From Sedimentisphaerales bacterium (GTDB lineage: Bacteria > Planctomycetota > Phycisphaerae > Sedimentisphaerales > SM23-30), in assembly GCA_016932145.1 (NCBI GenBank), contig JAFGDI010000204.1:1-13623 (forward strand): a DNA stretch of 13,623 bases, read 5' to 3'. Positions 1-7,818 of the stretch are shown here, in pieces. The translations under genes were made by a program, and so were the position numbers. The first letter of the stretch is position 1, and each line of letters begins with the position of its first letter. Below the pieces are notes generated by a model, which did not search any database, had not been told where the DNA came from, and was given only the letters and a program-made list of their open reading frames with translations.

Positions 1-414
1 ATGACCATCGAGCTCTCTACTGGAAAAACCCAGTAATTGCAATATCGCCACCCTGCCCGCCAGCGACTCAGTCACTCCTGCCATCAGGTGAAATTGCTGC
101 GAGCCGGTCAGCCAGAACTCGCCTTTCTTGCGACCGCTATCAATCGCCATTTTAATATAAGGCAGCAGTTCCGGGGCATATTGTATCTCGTCGATCAGGA
201 TCGGACCGGGGTATCGCTGCAGGAACAATTCCGGCTCATTTTTCGCCATAATACGCTCTTTGGTGTCGTCCATAGTTACATAAGCCCGACCGCTATCAGC
301 AGATAGCTGCAAGCAGGTCGTCTTACCAACCTGTCGGGGGCCGGTAATCAGTAATGCCGGGAACTGATAACCAACTGAGTTTATGATCTGGGTCAATGTT
401 CGCTTTATATACAT
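1..414 (-). CDS. AAA_14/DUF4143-type ATPase, N-terminal 138 residues (runs off window)
   Basis: This is an open reading frame from ATG at 414-412 to the left edge, with no stop inside the window. The translation begins MYIKRTLTQI and carries a Walker A motif GPRQVGKTT (residues 25-33), a Walker B-like PILIDEIQY (71-79) and a WLTGSQQF segment (101-108). That order is typical of the AAA_14 domain of predicted ATPases with a C-terminal DUF4143 region, which are usually about 400 residues long, so about one third is present. The biological role of the family is poorly known. The start is supported by GGAGG five bases upstream of the ATG. That SD lies in the 3' arm of a long hairpin (separate entry), so translation may be structurally controlled. 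The next gene to the right is divergent, so this gene probably has its own promoter. Confidence 0.85.
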   Translation of the reverse strand, partial: MYIKRTLTQIINSVGYQFPALLITGPRQVGKTTCLQLSADSGRAYVTMDDTKERIMAKNEPELFLQRYPGPILIDEIQYAPELLPYIKMAIDSGRKKGEFWLTGSQQFHLMAGVTESLAGRVAILQLLGFSSRELDGH

Positions 415-419
415 AGCAA

Positions 420-460
420 CCTCCGTCTAATATGCAATCCAATTGCATTTTAGACGGAGG
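420..460 (-). promoter_or_regulatory. Hairpin sequestering the ribosome binding site of the AAA_14 gene
   Basis: The arms 420-438 and 442-460 pair with 18 of 19 positions matched; the single T-T mismatch is at 431/449, and the loop is 3 nt. Read on the minus strand, the second arm ends in GGAGG, the SD of the ATPase whose ATG is at 414-412. The first arm supplies the complementary CCTCC. A transcript containing both arms would hide its own ribosome binding site. No T-run follows, so a terminator is unlikely. Alternatives are a protein-binding palindrome or a small mobile palindromic element. Confidence 0.7.
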
Positions 461-726
461 GACGGGAAATACAAGATGTTTTCGCTAATAATTGTGATGG
501 AAGATGTTTATAAATAACCGCTAATCTATGTAAGTGTATATATATAATATGCTTATGATATTTTTCTGGATTTTATATACTTGTAATTTTCCTGTCGCAT
601 TTTCCAATGTATTTGTCTTATACACACATTAAACCAGTTTAATATCAGCGTAAGCCGCCAGTTGTATTGGTCAACAGGAACAAAGCAATCGCAACTTGTT
701 ATTTGTCAAGGAATTACGGCTTAATG

Positions 727-749
727 GTCTGGATTTGCCAGATTTTTTT
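727..749 (+). terminator. Weak intrinsic-terminator-like hairpin
   Basis: TCTGG (728-732) and CCAGA (738-742) form a 5-bp stem with a 5-nt loop, followed directly by seven T (743-749). No plus-strand gene lies upstream in the window, so it would end either an unseen small RNA or pervasive transcription, or be coincidental in AT-rich DNA. Confidence 0.3.
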
Positions 750-858
750 AAGGGCAGTATTATCTGAGCCACCAAACTGCGTAATTTTTATGCTATTTCT
801 GCCGCTTAATATAGCTAAAGTTAATAATAAATAATATTTTTTGAATAGAAAATCAAAT

Positions 859-891
859 GTTTCAACTGTTTTTAATATATAGAGTTGAAAC
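859..891. repeat. Perfect 9-bp inverted repeat upstream of the esterase gene
   Basis: GTTTCAACT (859-867) and AGTTGAAAC (883-891) are exact reverse complements separated by 15 bases. The repeat lies about 90 bp before the esterase start codon. It could be an operator or a leader hairpin; nothing in the sequence decides between these. Confidence 0.4.
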
Positions 892-981
892 GGAGAATCA
901 GTATGCACAGTCAAGGCATAATTTTCTCGACTCTGTTTTAAGAGGTGTGTAGCAATAATTCTAATGAGAGAAAGGTTTTGT

Positions 982-3900
982 ATGAAACGGAAATTGTGCA
1001 ACTGTGTGATGAGTCTTTTCCTGTCGATGTTTATGTTTTCCACCAGCTCTGCTGCGGTTCGGATAATGCCGCTGGGTGATTCCATTACTGAGGGCGTCTC
1101 AGGCAGTAGTGATAGTACCGGATATCGCAGGTCGCTATACCGCTCTCTGGTCAGTCAGGGCTATAGCGTTGACTTTGTAGGTAGTCAGACTCATGGGGTT
1201 CCAACTGATTTTGATAGAAATCACGAAGGTCATGGTGGCTGGCGTACCAATCAGATCAGGGATAATATCGCAAACTGGCTGGTAGCCACTCCCCCTGATG
1301 TTGTCCTGCTCCATATTGGCACTAATGACTTATGGCATGATCTCCAGCCGGCAGTTGATGTTGCCGCTGAGGTTAATCAGATCCTCAATCTGATCGACGC
1401 CTATGAAAATAGTCATAACACACCTATTACCGTAGTGCTGGCCCAGATAATTGATCTGGAACATAGTAAGGCTACCGCTGCTCAGATCCAGGTAACGGCT
1501 GATTATTACACTGCCATAGCAAACTTGTATAATACCAGATTGGCCAATGGCGACCGTATTAAGCTGGTTGACATGTATAATGCCCTGAGCTATCCCGGCG
1601 ATATGGCTGATGTTGCTCATCCCAATAATAGCGGCTATATCAAAATGGCTGGTGTCTGGCTTAATGCTGTTACCTCTATTCTCGATAACTCTATCTATAA
1701 TGTATCTCTTAAAACATCGTCAGTTGCACATACTACTGATGATGATCTGATCTGTAGCTATATGGCTGGTAAAGGTTTTTCGGCCATAGCGACTTCCTGG
1801 TCAATTTCCGGCAATCCCATTATGGAACTATATATGCCTATGGAAGGTTCAGAAACAAATGCTCTGAACGATTACTCTGGTAACAATGTCATCAGCATAA
1901 CCAATGGTAATGTAAGCTGGTCGGCAACTGCCGGGCATGATGGCCGAGGAGCTTTTGTCTTTGATGGAACAGGTCATATCCAGACCAGCATGAATTTCCC
2001 CGTTGGTGCATCTTATACTAAGACTGCATGGGTGTACAGAAGTGCTGATGGTGGACAGAACAGTATTATTTGCGGCGATAGCGATTCGGGCAGCCACACT
2101 TTCCAGGCTCCGGCAACAGAAGGCTATAAATTAAGTGCCGGTCATAATGGCGTATGGAACACCGTTCAGGACACAGCCAGTCTGGAGCTAAATACCTGGT
2201 ACTTCGTGGCAGTCAGTTTTAATGCGACAACAGGTGAGATGGTACTCTACAAAAATGGCGTTGAGGTCGATCAGGCCACATCGGCTAATGATGTAACCGA
2301 TGACAATCTGCTGATTGGCGCGTTCAGGCAGGATAATGGCTGGGTAGGCACACTCGACGATACGAGAGTATATAATCGTGCCTTATCAGGTCAGCAGATC
2401 GCAGCTATGTATAATTATGGTCAGGGCAATAATGATAAGATCGTTGCCGATGAGACCGCAGACGATGAGATCTGGCAGGCTACAGTGATAACATTCACCA
2501 GTCAGGCCGTCAGTGACATTATTACGAACACCGTTAAGATCGGCAATAGTGCCGGCATGGAAAACCTTTCGGTCGCATCTGCCTCTGGTCAGAACCTAGG
2601 CAATGAAGATATATTGTGCAGCTATGACCTGACCGGTACTTCCATCGCTGCCGCTACTGCCTGGTATCGGTGCGATGCTCCGGCGATGTGTGCCTATATG
2701 CCCATGGAAGGCGGGGCAACTAACGCCCTTTGCGATTATTCCGGTAATGAAGTTACAGCAACCTTTGCGGGCAATCCCCTCTGGTCGGCTACTGCCGGTC
2801 ACGATGGCCATGGTGCTTTCAGATTCGATGGTGTTGATGACCGCATTACCGTAAGTGAAAACTTTCCGATGCTCGCATCTTATACTAAAACTGCCTGGGT
2901 GTACAGGTCAGCCGATGGCGCAGATAATAATATCATATCCGGCGATACCAATACTGCCAGTCATGCCTTCTGGGCTCCGCCATCTCAGGGTTACAAGTTA
3001 AGCTCCGGGCATAATGGTGCCTGGTTTACCGTTCAGGATACGGCAATGCTCAACCTTAACACCTGGTATTTTGTAGCGGTGACCTTCAATGCGGCCAACA
3101 ATGAGATGGTCCTCTATAAAAATGGTGTGCAGGTCAGCAAAGCTACTTCTTCAAATAGTGTAACTGACACAACCATCGCGATCGGTTCATTTAATAATGG
3201 TCATTTGTGGGCAGGAACTATTGACGATGCCCGCGTATATAATTACCCGCTTTCCAGTGCCCAGATCGCAGCGATGTATAACGGCGGCACTGGCAATAAT
3301 AATATCATCGCTGCTGCTGAAACTATGGATGGCGAAACCTGGTCGGCCAGGGTAACACCATTTTCAGATATTGAGCCGGGGGTGACCCGTCAGTCAAATA
3401 CTGTTACTATTGGTGGCGAAGTTGCTCTGGGTGTTGACTCGCTTGTCCTGGCTTCAACTTCAGGTAACGATATTAATAGCGACGATATCTTATGCCAATA
3501 TAATCTCTCAGGCGCAGCAACGACGGCTGCTGCTATCTGGTATGAGTCTGATAGCTCGCTGTTAAACTTTTATATGCCCATGGAAGGCGGCGTAACTAAT
3601 TCATTACGAGATATTGCCAATCCGGGCAGTTTAGGTGCTATTGTTGGCAATCCTGTGTGGTCGGCAACAGCTGGCCATGATGGAAATGGTGCTTATAGAT
3701 TTGATGGTACCGGCGACCATATTTCTGCTGGCGAAAAGTTACCCACTACTGCTTCTTATACTAAGATGGCCTGGATATATCGGACCAGCGACTCGGGAAA
3801 CAACAACATTATTTCCGGCGATAGCGTTGCTGGCGGTCATGCCTTCTGGGTCCCTCAGTCAGTGGGAAATAAATTAAGTGCCGGTCATGATAGTTCGTGG

Positions 3901-4689
3901 TTCATTGTTCAGGATACAGTGAAAATGAATATCAATACCTGGTATTTTGCAGCTGTTACCTTTGACGCTGCTACCGGTCGTATGATACTCTATAAAAACG
4001 GCGTTGAGGTCAGTCGCGGCACAGCTCCCAATAGTGTAACAGATGCAACTGTTCTGGTTGGCTCGCATAATCACGGCAGTTTATGGCTCGGAACCATTGA
4101 CGATGCCCGCGTTTATAATTGCGCTTTGTCCGGTGAGCAGATCGCGGCAATGTATAATGCTGGTACTGGTAATAATGATATTATTGCTGCCAAAGAAACC
4201 GCTGTTGGTGATTCCTGGCAGGCCAGAGTTATACCATTCTCAGCTACTCATATCGGAAGTCCGGTTCTGTCAGATACGATGACTATTAACGCCAGCATGT
4301 CAGGCTATGTCAAAAATGTGTTGGCCGAACCAATTGCTGGAGTTGTGGTAACCGCCGATAATGGCGGCAGTGAGACGATAACCAGTGCTGACGGCTTCTA
4401 TCAGGTTGCCGTTCCGTATGAATGGACCGGGTTGATCTCGGCGGAAAAAACCGACTACAGTATGGTATCGCCGGTGTTTGCTCTCCCGGCTGTTGCCGAT
4501 CAGACAGGCGATTATATAGCTCAGCTTATCGCTGATATTGACAATAGCGGCAGAGTCAGTCTTGCCGACCTGGAAATGCTGTGTAATAACTGGTTGGCCT
4601 ATGCCCCTGCTAATGCCGGAGATATCAACGGTAGTGGCTTTGTTGATCTGATGGACATGGCGAAAATAGCTGAATACTGGATTGAGTAA
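982..4689 (+). CDS. Secreted SGNH/GDSL esterase with three LamG units and a C-terminal dockerin
   Basis: A 1235-residue exported protein. The chosen start is ATG 982, six bases after AGAAAGG; an in-frame ATG at 964 lacks this SD. Residues 1-25 form a signal peptide ending STSSAA. Residues 26-230 are an SGNH hydrolase with GDSITEG (Ser34), HGGWRTNQ (Gly87), GTND (Asn116) and DVAHPN (Asp211, His214). The layout resembles CE3-type acetylxylan esterases, so polysaccharide deacetylation outside the cell is the likely role. Three units of about 290 residues follow, each an Ig-like stretch containing a DDxLxCxY-type motif plus a LamG/concanavalin-type domain, probably glycan-binding. Then come a carboxypeptidase-regulatory-like beta domain (about 1105-1180) and a dockerin-like pair of calcium loops starting DIDNSG and DINGSG (1184-1235). 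In Phycisphaerae such dockerins are widespread without clear cohesin partners. The exact substrate is unknown. Confidence 0.9.
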   Translation: MKRKLCNCVMSLFLSMFMFSTSSAAVRIMPLGDSITEGVSGSSDSTGYRRSLYRSLVSQGYSVDFVGSQTHGVPTDFDRNHEGHGGWRTNQIRDNIANWLVATPPDVVLLHIGTNDLWHDLQPAVDVAAEVNQILNLIDAYENSHNTPITVVLAQIIDLEHSKATAAQIQVTADYYTAIANLYNTRLANGDRIKLVDMYNALSYPGDMADVAHPNNSGYIKMAGVWLNAVTSILDNSIYNVSLKTSSVAHTTDDDLICSYMAGKGFSAIATSWSISGNPIMELYMPMEGSETNALNDYSGNNVISITNGNVSWSATAGHDGRGAFVFDGTGHIQTSMNFPVGASYTKTAWVYRSADGGQNSIICGDSDSGSHTFQAPATEGYKLSAGHNGVWNTVQDTASLELNTWYFVAVSFNATTGEMVLYKNGVEVDQATSANDVTDDNLLIGAFRQDNGWVGTLDDTRVYNRALSGQQIAAMYNYGQGNNDKIVADETADDEIWQATVITFTSQAVSDIITNTVKIGNSAGMENLSVASASGQNLGNEDILCSYDLTGTSIAAATAWYRCDAPAMCAYMPMEGGATNALCDYSGNEVTATFAGNPLWSATAGHDGHGAFRFDGVDDRITVSENFPMLASYTKTAWVYRSADGADNNIISGDTNTASHAFWAPPSQGYKLSSGHNGAWFTVQDTAMLNLNTWYFVAVTFNAANNEMVLYKNGVQVSKATSSNSVTDTTIAIGSFNNGHLWAGTIDDARVYNYPLSSAQIAAMYNGGTGNNNIIAAAETMDGETWSARVTPFSDIEPGVTRQSNTVTIGGEVALGVDSLVLASTSGNDINSDDILCQYNLSGAATTAAAIWYESDSSLLNFYMPMEGGVTNSLRDIANPGSLGAIVGNPVWSATAGHDGNGAYRFDGTGDHISAGEKLPTTASYTKMAWIYRTSDSGNNNIISGDSVAGGHAFWVPQSVGNKLSAGHDSSWFIVQDTVKMNINTWYFAAVTFDAATGRMILYKNGVEVSRGTAPNSVTDATVLVGSHNHGSLWLGTIDDARVYNCALSGEQIAAMYNAGTGNNDIIAAKETAVGDSWQARVIPFSATHIGSPVLSDTMTINASMSGYVKNVLAEPIAGVVVTADNGGSETITSADGFYQVAVPYEWTGLISAEKTDYSMVSPVFALPAVADQTGDYIAQLIADIDNSGRVSLADLEMLCNNWLAYAPANAGDINGSGFVDLMDMAKIAEYWIE
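1705..4285 (+). repeat. Three tandem ~865-bp coding units (Ig-like + LamG)
   Basis: The units begin near 1705, 2565 and 3436. Each carries the same ordered landmarks: a DDxLxCxY-type motif, YMPMEG, WSATAGHDG, SYTK followed by AW, NTWYF, LYKNGV, and a final QIAAMYN followed by a GNN stretch. The copies have diverged at DNA level but stay in frame, so this is domain amplification inside one gene, not a mobile repeat. Confidence 0.85.
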
Positions 4690-4705
4690 AACCTTCCTTC
4701 TCATT

Positions 4706-4759
4706 GCCTGTCAGGGTGGTATAGAATCTGATGGCAGAATCTATACCGCCCTGACGGGC
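4706..4759. terminator. 25-bp hairpin between convergent esterase and hemL genes
   Basis: The arms 4706-4730 and 4735-4759 pair over 25 positions with one A-A mismatch and two G-T wobbles; the loop is ATGG. The hairpin sits 17 bp after the esterase stop and about 40 bp after the hemL stop on the other strand. It is therefore placed to end or stabilise both transcripts. Neither side has a clean T-run, so it may act as an mRNA 3'-end stabiliser, a Rho-assisted site or a transcription-collision barrier. Confidence 0.6.
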
Positions 4760-4800
4760 TGATTTAACTGGGTCTTACGGTCTTGGTTGGCTGCACTTAT

Positions 4801-6063
4801 TCATAGTGAGTTTGCGAGCGATTTTAATGTCGTATTTATATCTTCGCTGCTATGAGCCCCCGAGAAGAAGAAAGCCTCGAACTGGCTGGGTGGCATTAGT
4901 ATTCCTTCGCTTAACATATTAGCATAGCACTTATTAAAGGCCGCTATGTCGGCGGTTTTAGCATCGGCGAAACTGCTGATCGGTTTATCAGTGAAGAACA
5001 GGCAGGCCATAGCTCCGGCACGATAGAATTGATAGTTGAGTTTTTTATCTGCCAGTATTTTCATCAAGCCTTTTTCAAATGTCAGACAGGTCTGTTCCAG
5101 TTTTGTATAGAATTCATCTGTAAGCAGTTCCAGTGTAGCCAGCCCCGCGGCAACTGCCAGGGGGTTGCCGCTTAGCGTCCCTGCCTGATATACCGGCCCG
5201 GCAGGAGCGAGCATCTGCATGATGTCCGCCCGTCCGCCAAAAGCACCGACGGGCAGGCCGCCGCCGATCACCTTACCCAGCGTGGTCAGGTCTGGCTTAA
5301 TGTTATACAACTGTTGCGCACCACCCGGCGCAACGCGAAACCCGGTCATTACTTCATCGCAGATCAGCAGGATATTGTTAGCAGCGGTCAGCTCGCGCAG
5401 CTTACTCAGGAAATTATCGACTGGTAAAATCAGCCCGGCATTACCGACCACCGGCTCAACGATCACAGCCGCTATTTCGCCGGGGTGAGCTTTTATCAGA
5501 CTGGCAACCGAATTGATATCATTGAACTGAGCGATCAGTGTATCAGCAGCAGCACCAGCGGTAACACCTGGTGAGTCGGGTAAACCCAGCGTCAGTGCAC
5601 CGGAACCGGCCGATACCAGAAAGCTGTCGGCATGGCCATGATAGCAGCCGGCGAACTTTATGAACTTATCGCGACGGGTGAACGCCCGTGCCAGACGCAG
5701 GGCACTCATGGTCGCTTCAGTACCAGAGTTTACCATTCTCAGCATTTCTATCGACGGGAAAAACGAGATAACTCTTTCTGCCAGAGTTACCTCAGCCGCC
5801 GTCGCTGCGCCAAAGCTCGTGCCGTTAGCTGCCGCCTGGCAGATAGCAGCCGTTACCGACGGGTGTGCGTGGCCCACGAGCATCGGCCCCCATGACCCGA
5901 TATAATCGATGTAGGTCTTGCCGTTCTCGTCCGTTACCTTAGAGCCAGAAGCCGAGCGAATAAACACTGGCTCACAGCCAACCGATTTAAAAGCACGAAC
6001 CGGCGAATTAACTCCGCCAGGTATAATCTTTACCGCTTTAGTATATAATTCTTTGTTTGACAT
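4801..6063 (-). CDS. hemL: Glutamate-1-semialdehyde 2,1-aminomutase
   Basis: A 420-residue PLP enzyme that converts glutamate-1-semialdehyde to 5-aminolevulinate in the C5 route of tetrapyrrole synthesis in the cytoplasm. Visible family features are PGGVNSPVRAF near the N-terminus (15-25), NSGTEA (112-117), the cofactor-binding DEVMTGFR (236-243), and TLGKVIGGGLPVGAFGG with the Schiff-base lysine at 264. Length is normal. The terminase large-subunit gene ends only 34 bp upstream on the same strand, yet a near-consensus promoter covers that gap, so hemL is probably transcribed on its own even if some readthrough occurs. No SD precedes the ATG; the promoter position predicts a leader of about three bases. 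No other haem genes are in the window. Confidence 0.97.
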   Translation of the reverse strand: MSNKELYTKAVKIIPGGVNSPVRAFKSVGCEPVFIRSASGSKVTDENGKTYIDYIGSWGPMLVGHAHPSVTAAICQAAANGTSFGAATAAEVTLAERVISFFPSIEMLRMVNSGTEATMSALRLARAFTRRDKFIKFAGCYHGHADSFLVSAGSGALTLGLPDSPGVTAGAAADTLIAQFNDINSVASLIKAHPGEIAAVIVEPVVGNAGLILPVDNFLSKLRELTAANNILLICDEVMTGFRVAPGGAQQLYNIKPDLTTLGKVIGGGLPVGAFGGRADIMQMLAPAGPVYQAGTLSGNPLAVAAGLATLELLTDEFYTKLEQTCLTFEKGLMKILADKKLNYQFYRAGAMACLFFTDKPISSFADAKTADIAAFNKCYANMLSEGILMPPSQFEAFFFSGAHSSEDINTTLKSLANSL

Positions 6064-6072
6064 AGTACAATT

Positions 6073-6101
6073 ATTATACTGCGATTAAGTTGCATGGTCA
6101 A
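6073..6101 (-). promoter_or_regulatory. Sigma-70-type promoter of hemL overlapping the terminase stop codon
   Basis: On the minus strand there is TTGACC (6101-6096), a 17-bp spacer and TATAAT (6078-6073). The predicted start falls near 6066, giving a 5' leader of 0-3 bases before the ATG at 6063. The TGA stop of the terminase gene (6100-6098) lies inside the -35 hexamer. Confidence 0.75.
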
Positions 6102-7540
6102 TAACATCTCCCGCTTGCGGTCATATCCGCACCGAACCGGTTGACAAAGAAATATCGCAGGGCGTCAATAACATGGTCGTGTATGCCGTCTTTATTGGGC
6201 AGTTCGGTAATATTGCCCGCATTGCGTTTATATCGCAACGATTGCAGGGCGGCGATAAGTCCCTTGCACTTTGGGTCGATATAAAGTCTGATCGTATCAT
6301 CGCCCGCCAGCAGATGGTCGCGAATTAGGTCTATGCCATCACTGATCCGGGTTGGCCTTGAATTGCAGATAATGCCCATAGCCGCCAGTTCGCTGACAGG
6401 TGAGGTGCCGGTTATCTCATTGTGCTGCCTGCCTGCCGGGTCACAGTAATTATCGGAGAATTTATATGGCCATTTCCCCTTGATCAATTTAGCATGTTCG
6501 CTCAGGGTAGTGCGAGACAATATATGCTCATCGAGAACGAAGACCATTTCGCCTGTTACTTGTATCAGCAGGCAGGCCAGCGGATTACTAAAGCCAAAGT
6601 CGAACGAGCGATACAGTTGTGCATTGTGGTCAAGTGCGATGGGTCGAACATGTCGCTTCGGGTCGAACTCAGCAAAAACCACATCTTCCATTGACGGCCG
6701 CAGGCAGAGCATTTCACTTTGCCAGCTCTTTTTCGATGCACGCCTCTTTTGTGCGATAGCATCGTCGATAGCAAAGTAACCGTCAGCCTGTTTGGCCCGC
6801 CCCTGGCAATCTTCTGCAAGATAGCACTGTGAGCAGTTCCTCTCGGTGCATTTTTCGAGCACTTCCATTAAGCACCAGCGAAACACCCGCGTCTGGTCAG
6901 AGGCTGCATTATTCACCAGTTCATTCATCAGTCCAAAGGGCAGGTGCATAGTTGACAGTGCCTCAAGTCTGGCTGGTATGTTATATGCACTTTGGGTAAT
7001 GAACTGGGCCGCCTGCCAGATATCCGGGTCAAAGAGCTCCACCTCGTCGCATCGCAGACGCTGCACATGCTGGCCGCGAACCGAGCTTTGCGATTGGGTC
7101 AGTATCTGTACATCAGAGTTATTATTGAACCGGCAGCGACGGGCGGTAATTTTTCCCAGCACCATATCGTCGAATCGGTCAGCCAATATCTGCCTGACAT
7201 GCCCGTACATCTGTTGTGCCTGCTGTTCGGAGCCGCCCAATATTCGCACACTGCAATGTGGGTTAAAAACGCAATCGAGTATTGAGCTTATCGCTCCGAG
7301 CATAGTCTTACCTCCGCCGCGATTAGCCCAGACGATTATATCCTGGCTTTGGTTCTTCACTGCCAAAAAACTATGGGCCAGATAGTCAAATGGGCTGTCA
7401 TGATGGGGGCACAGGCGCTTGCGCGGCACTGTTACTCCCAGATAGGCATGCAGCCAGGCATAAAGCTCTGCTTTGTTCCGGGGCTTACTCAGACGCAGAC
7501 GGGCGAGTACCGAATTCATTTTTCTATGTTCGTTGTTCAT
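6098..7540 (-). CDS. Phage-type terminase large subunit (packaging ATPase/nuclease)
   Basis: A 480-residue, apparently intact motor protein of the kind that cuts concatemeric DNA and pumps it into a procapsid. The ATPase half has Walker A ANRGGGKTM (72-80), Walker B RLRCDEVEL (161-169) with the Asp-Glu pair at 165-166, and a coupling motif STMH (196-199). The RNase H-like nuclease half has acidic residues in SFDFG (Asp314), CDPAG (Asp367) and HDHVIDALRYF (Asp455, Asp459). Between them lies a cysteine cluster C231-x4-C236-x2-C239-x5-C245, possibly metal-binding. No portal or capsid gene is next to it. Unlike the four genes upstream in the cassette it has no clear SD (the sequence before the ATG is AGCACGAAA), and a 278-bp gap separates it from the terminase-small-like gene. 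Product call is firm; its job here is open. Confidence 0.9.
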   Translation of the reverse strand: MNNEHRKMNSVLARLRLSKPRNKAELYAWLHAYLGVTVPRKRLCPHHDSPFDYLAHSFLAVKNQSQDIIVWANRGGGKTMLGAISSILDCVFNPHCSVRILGGSEQQAQQMYGHVRQILADRFDDMVLGKITARRCRFNNNSDVQILTQSQSSVRGQHVQRLRCDEVELFDPDIWQAAQFITQSAYNIPARLEALSTMHLPFGLMNELVNNAASDQTRVFRWCLMEVLEKCTERNCSQCYLAEDCQGRAKQADGYFAIDDAIAQKRRASKKSWQSEMLCLRPSMEDVVFAEFDPKRHVRPIALDHNAQLYRSFDFGFSNPLACLLIQVTGEMVFVLDEHILSRTTLSEHAKLIKGKWPYKFSDNYCDPAGRQHNEITGTSPVSELAAMGIICNSRPTRISDGIDLIRDHLLAGDDTIRLYIDPKCKGLIAALQSLRYKRNAGNITELPNKDGIHDHVIDALRYFFVNRFGADMTASGRCY

Positions 7541-7561
7541 TTTCGTGCTACAATTAATTTA

Positions 7562-7702
7562 ATGTTTGAGGCCAATGCCATAGAGTCATTTACCAACTGG
7601 TGCGCTTCTATGCCCACCTGGGTATATGTAATCGCGATGGTGACAGTTATTCTACTTGTAGCCCGGCCCAAAACAGATAAGAGAAGCGATAGATTTCGCT
7701 GA
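7562..7702 (+). CDS. Small single-span membrane protein, 46 aa
   Basis: ATG 7562 to TGA 7702, on the strand opposite to both terminase genes. The product has an N-terminal stretch MFEANAIESFTNWCAS, one hydrophobic span PTWVYVIAMVTVILLVA and a basic/polar tail RPKTDKRSDRFR. Such a layout is seen in small holins, type I toxins and packaging or membrane accessory peptides; no family is recognised. Its start is only 21 bp from the divergent terminase large-subunit start. A TACAAT hexamer seven bases upstream could give a leaderless message, but no convincing -35 was found and there is no SD. Coding status is uncertain; the coherent hydrophobic-then-basic layout in an otherwise empty gap is the main support. 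Confidence 0.4.
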   Translation: MFEANAIESFTNWCASMPTWVYVIAMVTVILLVARPKTDKRSDRFR

Positions 7703-7715
7703 TAGTTAACTGTAT

Positions 7716-7758
7716 AAAAAAATTGGAGTTATGAATCGGCGTAGTCTCGCCCACCAAT
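7716..7758 (-). terminator. Possible intrinsic terminator after the terminase-small-like gene
   Basis: On the minus strand, ATTGG and CCAAT (7758-7754 and 7726-7722) enclose an inner GGCG/CGCC hairpin (7751-7748 with 7741-7738) and are followed by seven T (complement of 7716-7722). It lies about 60 bp past the stop of the 140-aa gene and would separate it from the terminase large-subunit gene, partly or fully. The stem is interrupted, so strength is doubtful. Confidence 0.35.
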
Positions 7759-7818
7759 CAATCAGTTAGCGTTTATCTGTTGTTGTTCGGTTGCTATGGT
7801 AGTATTGTTCATTCGCGA

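Larger units (their letters stand above)
461..981. other. AT-rich intergenic region, no convincing gene
   Basis: About 520 bases separate the divergent ATPase and esterase genes. It is rich in TATA-like runs, especially 530-590, so many -10-like hexamers occur, but no -35/-10 pair with proper spacing could be assigned to either gene. It holds a short hairpin with a T7 tail at 727-749 and a perfect 9-bp inverted repeat at 859-891 (separate entries). The minus-strand reading frame across 714-1085 overlaps the esterase signal peptide and has no recognisable motif, so it is not called. Confidence 0.6.

Noticed and set aside
714..1085. 123-aa minus-strand reading frame
   Set aside because: It overlaps the esterase signal peptide in the wrong sense and has no recognisable domain.
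7731..7769. Short reading frame after GGAGTT
   Set aside because: It stops after 12 codons and lies inside the inverted repeat read as a terminator of the opposite strand.
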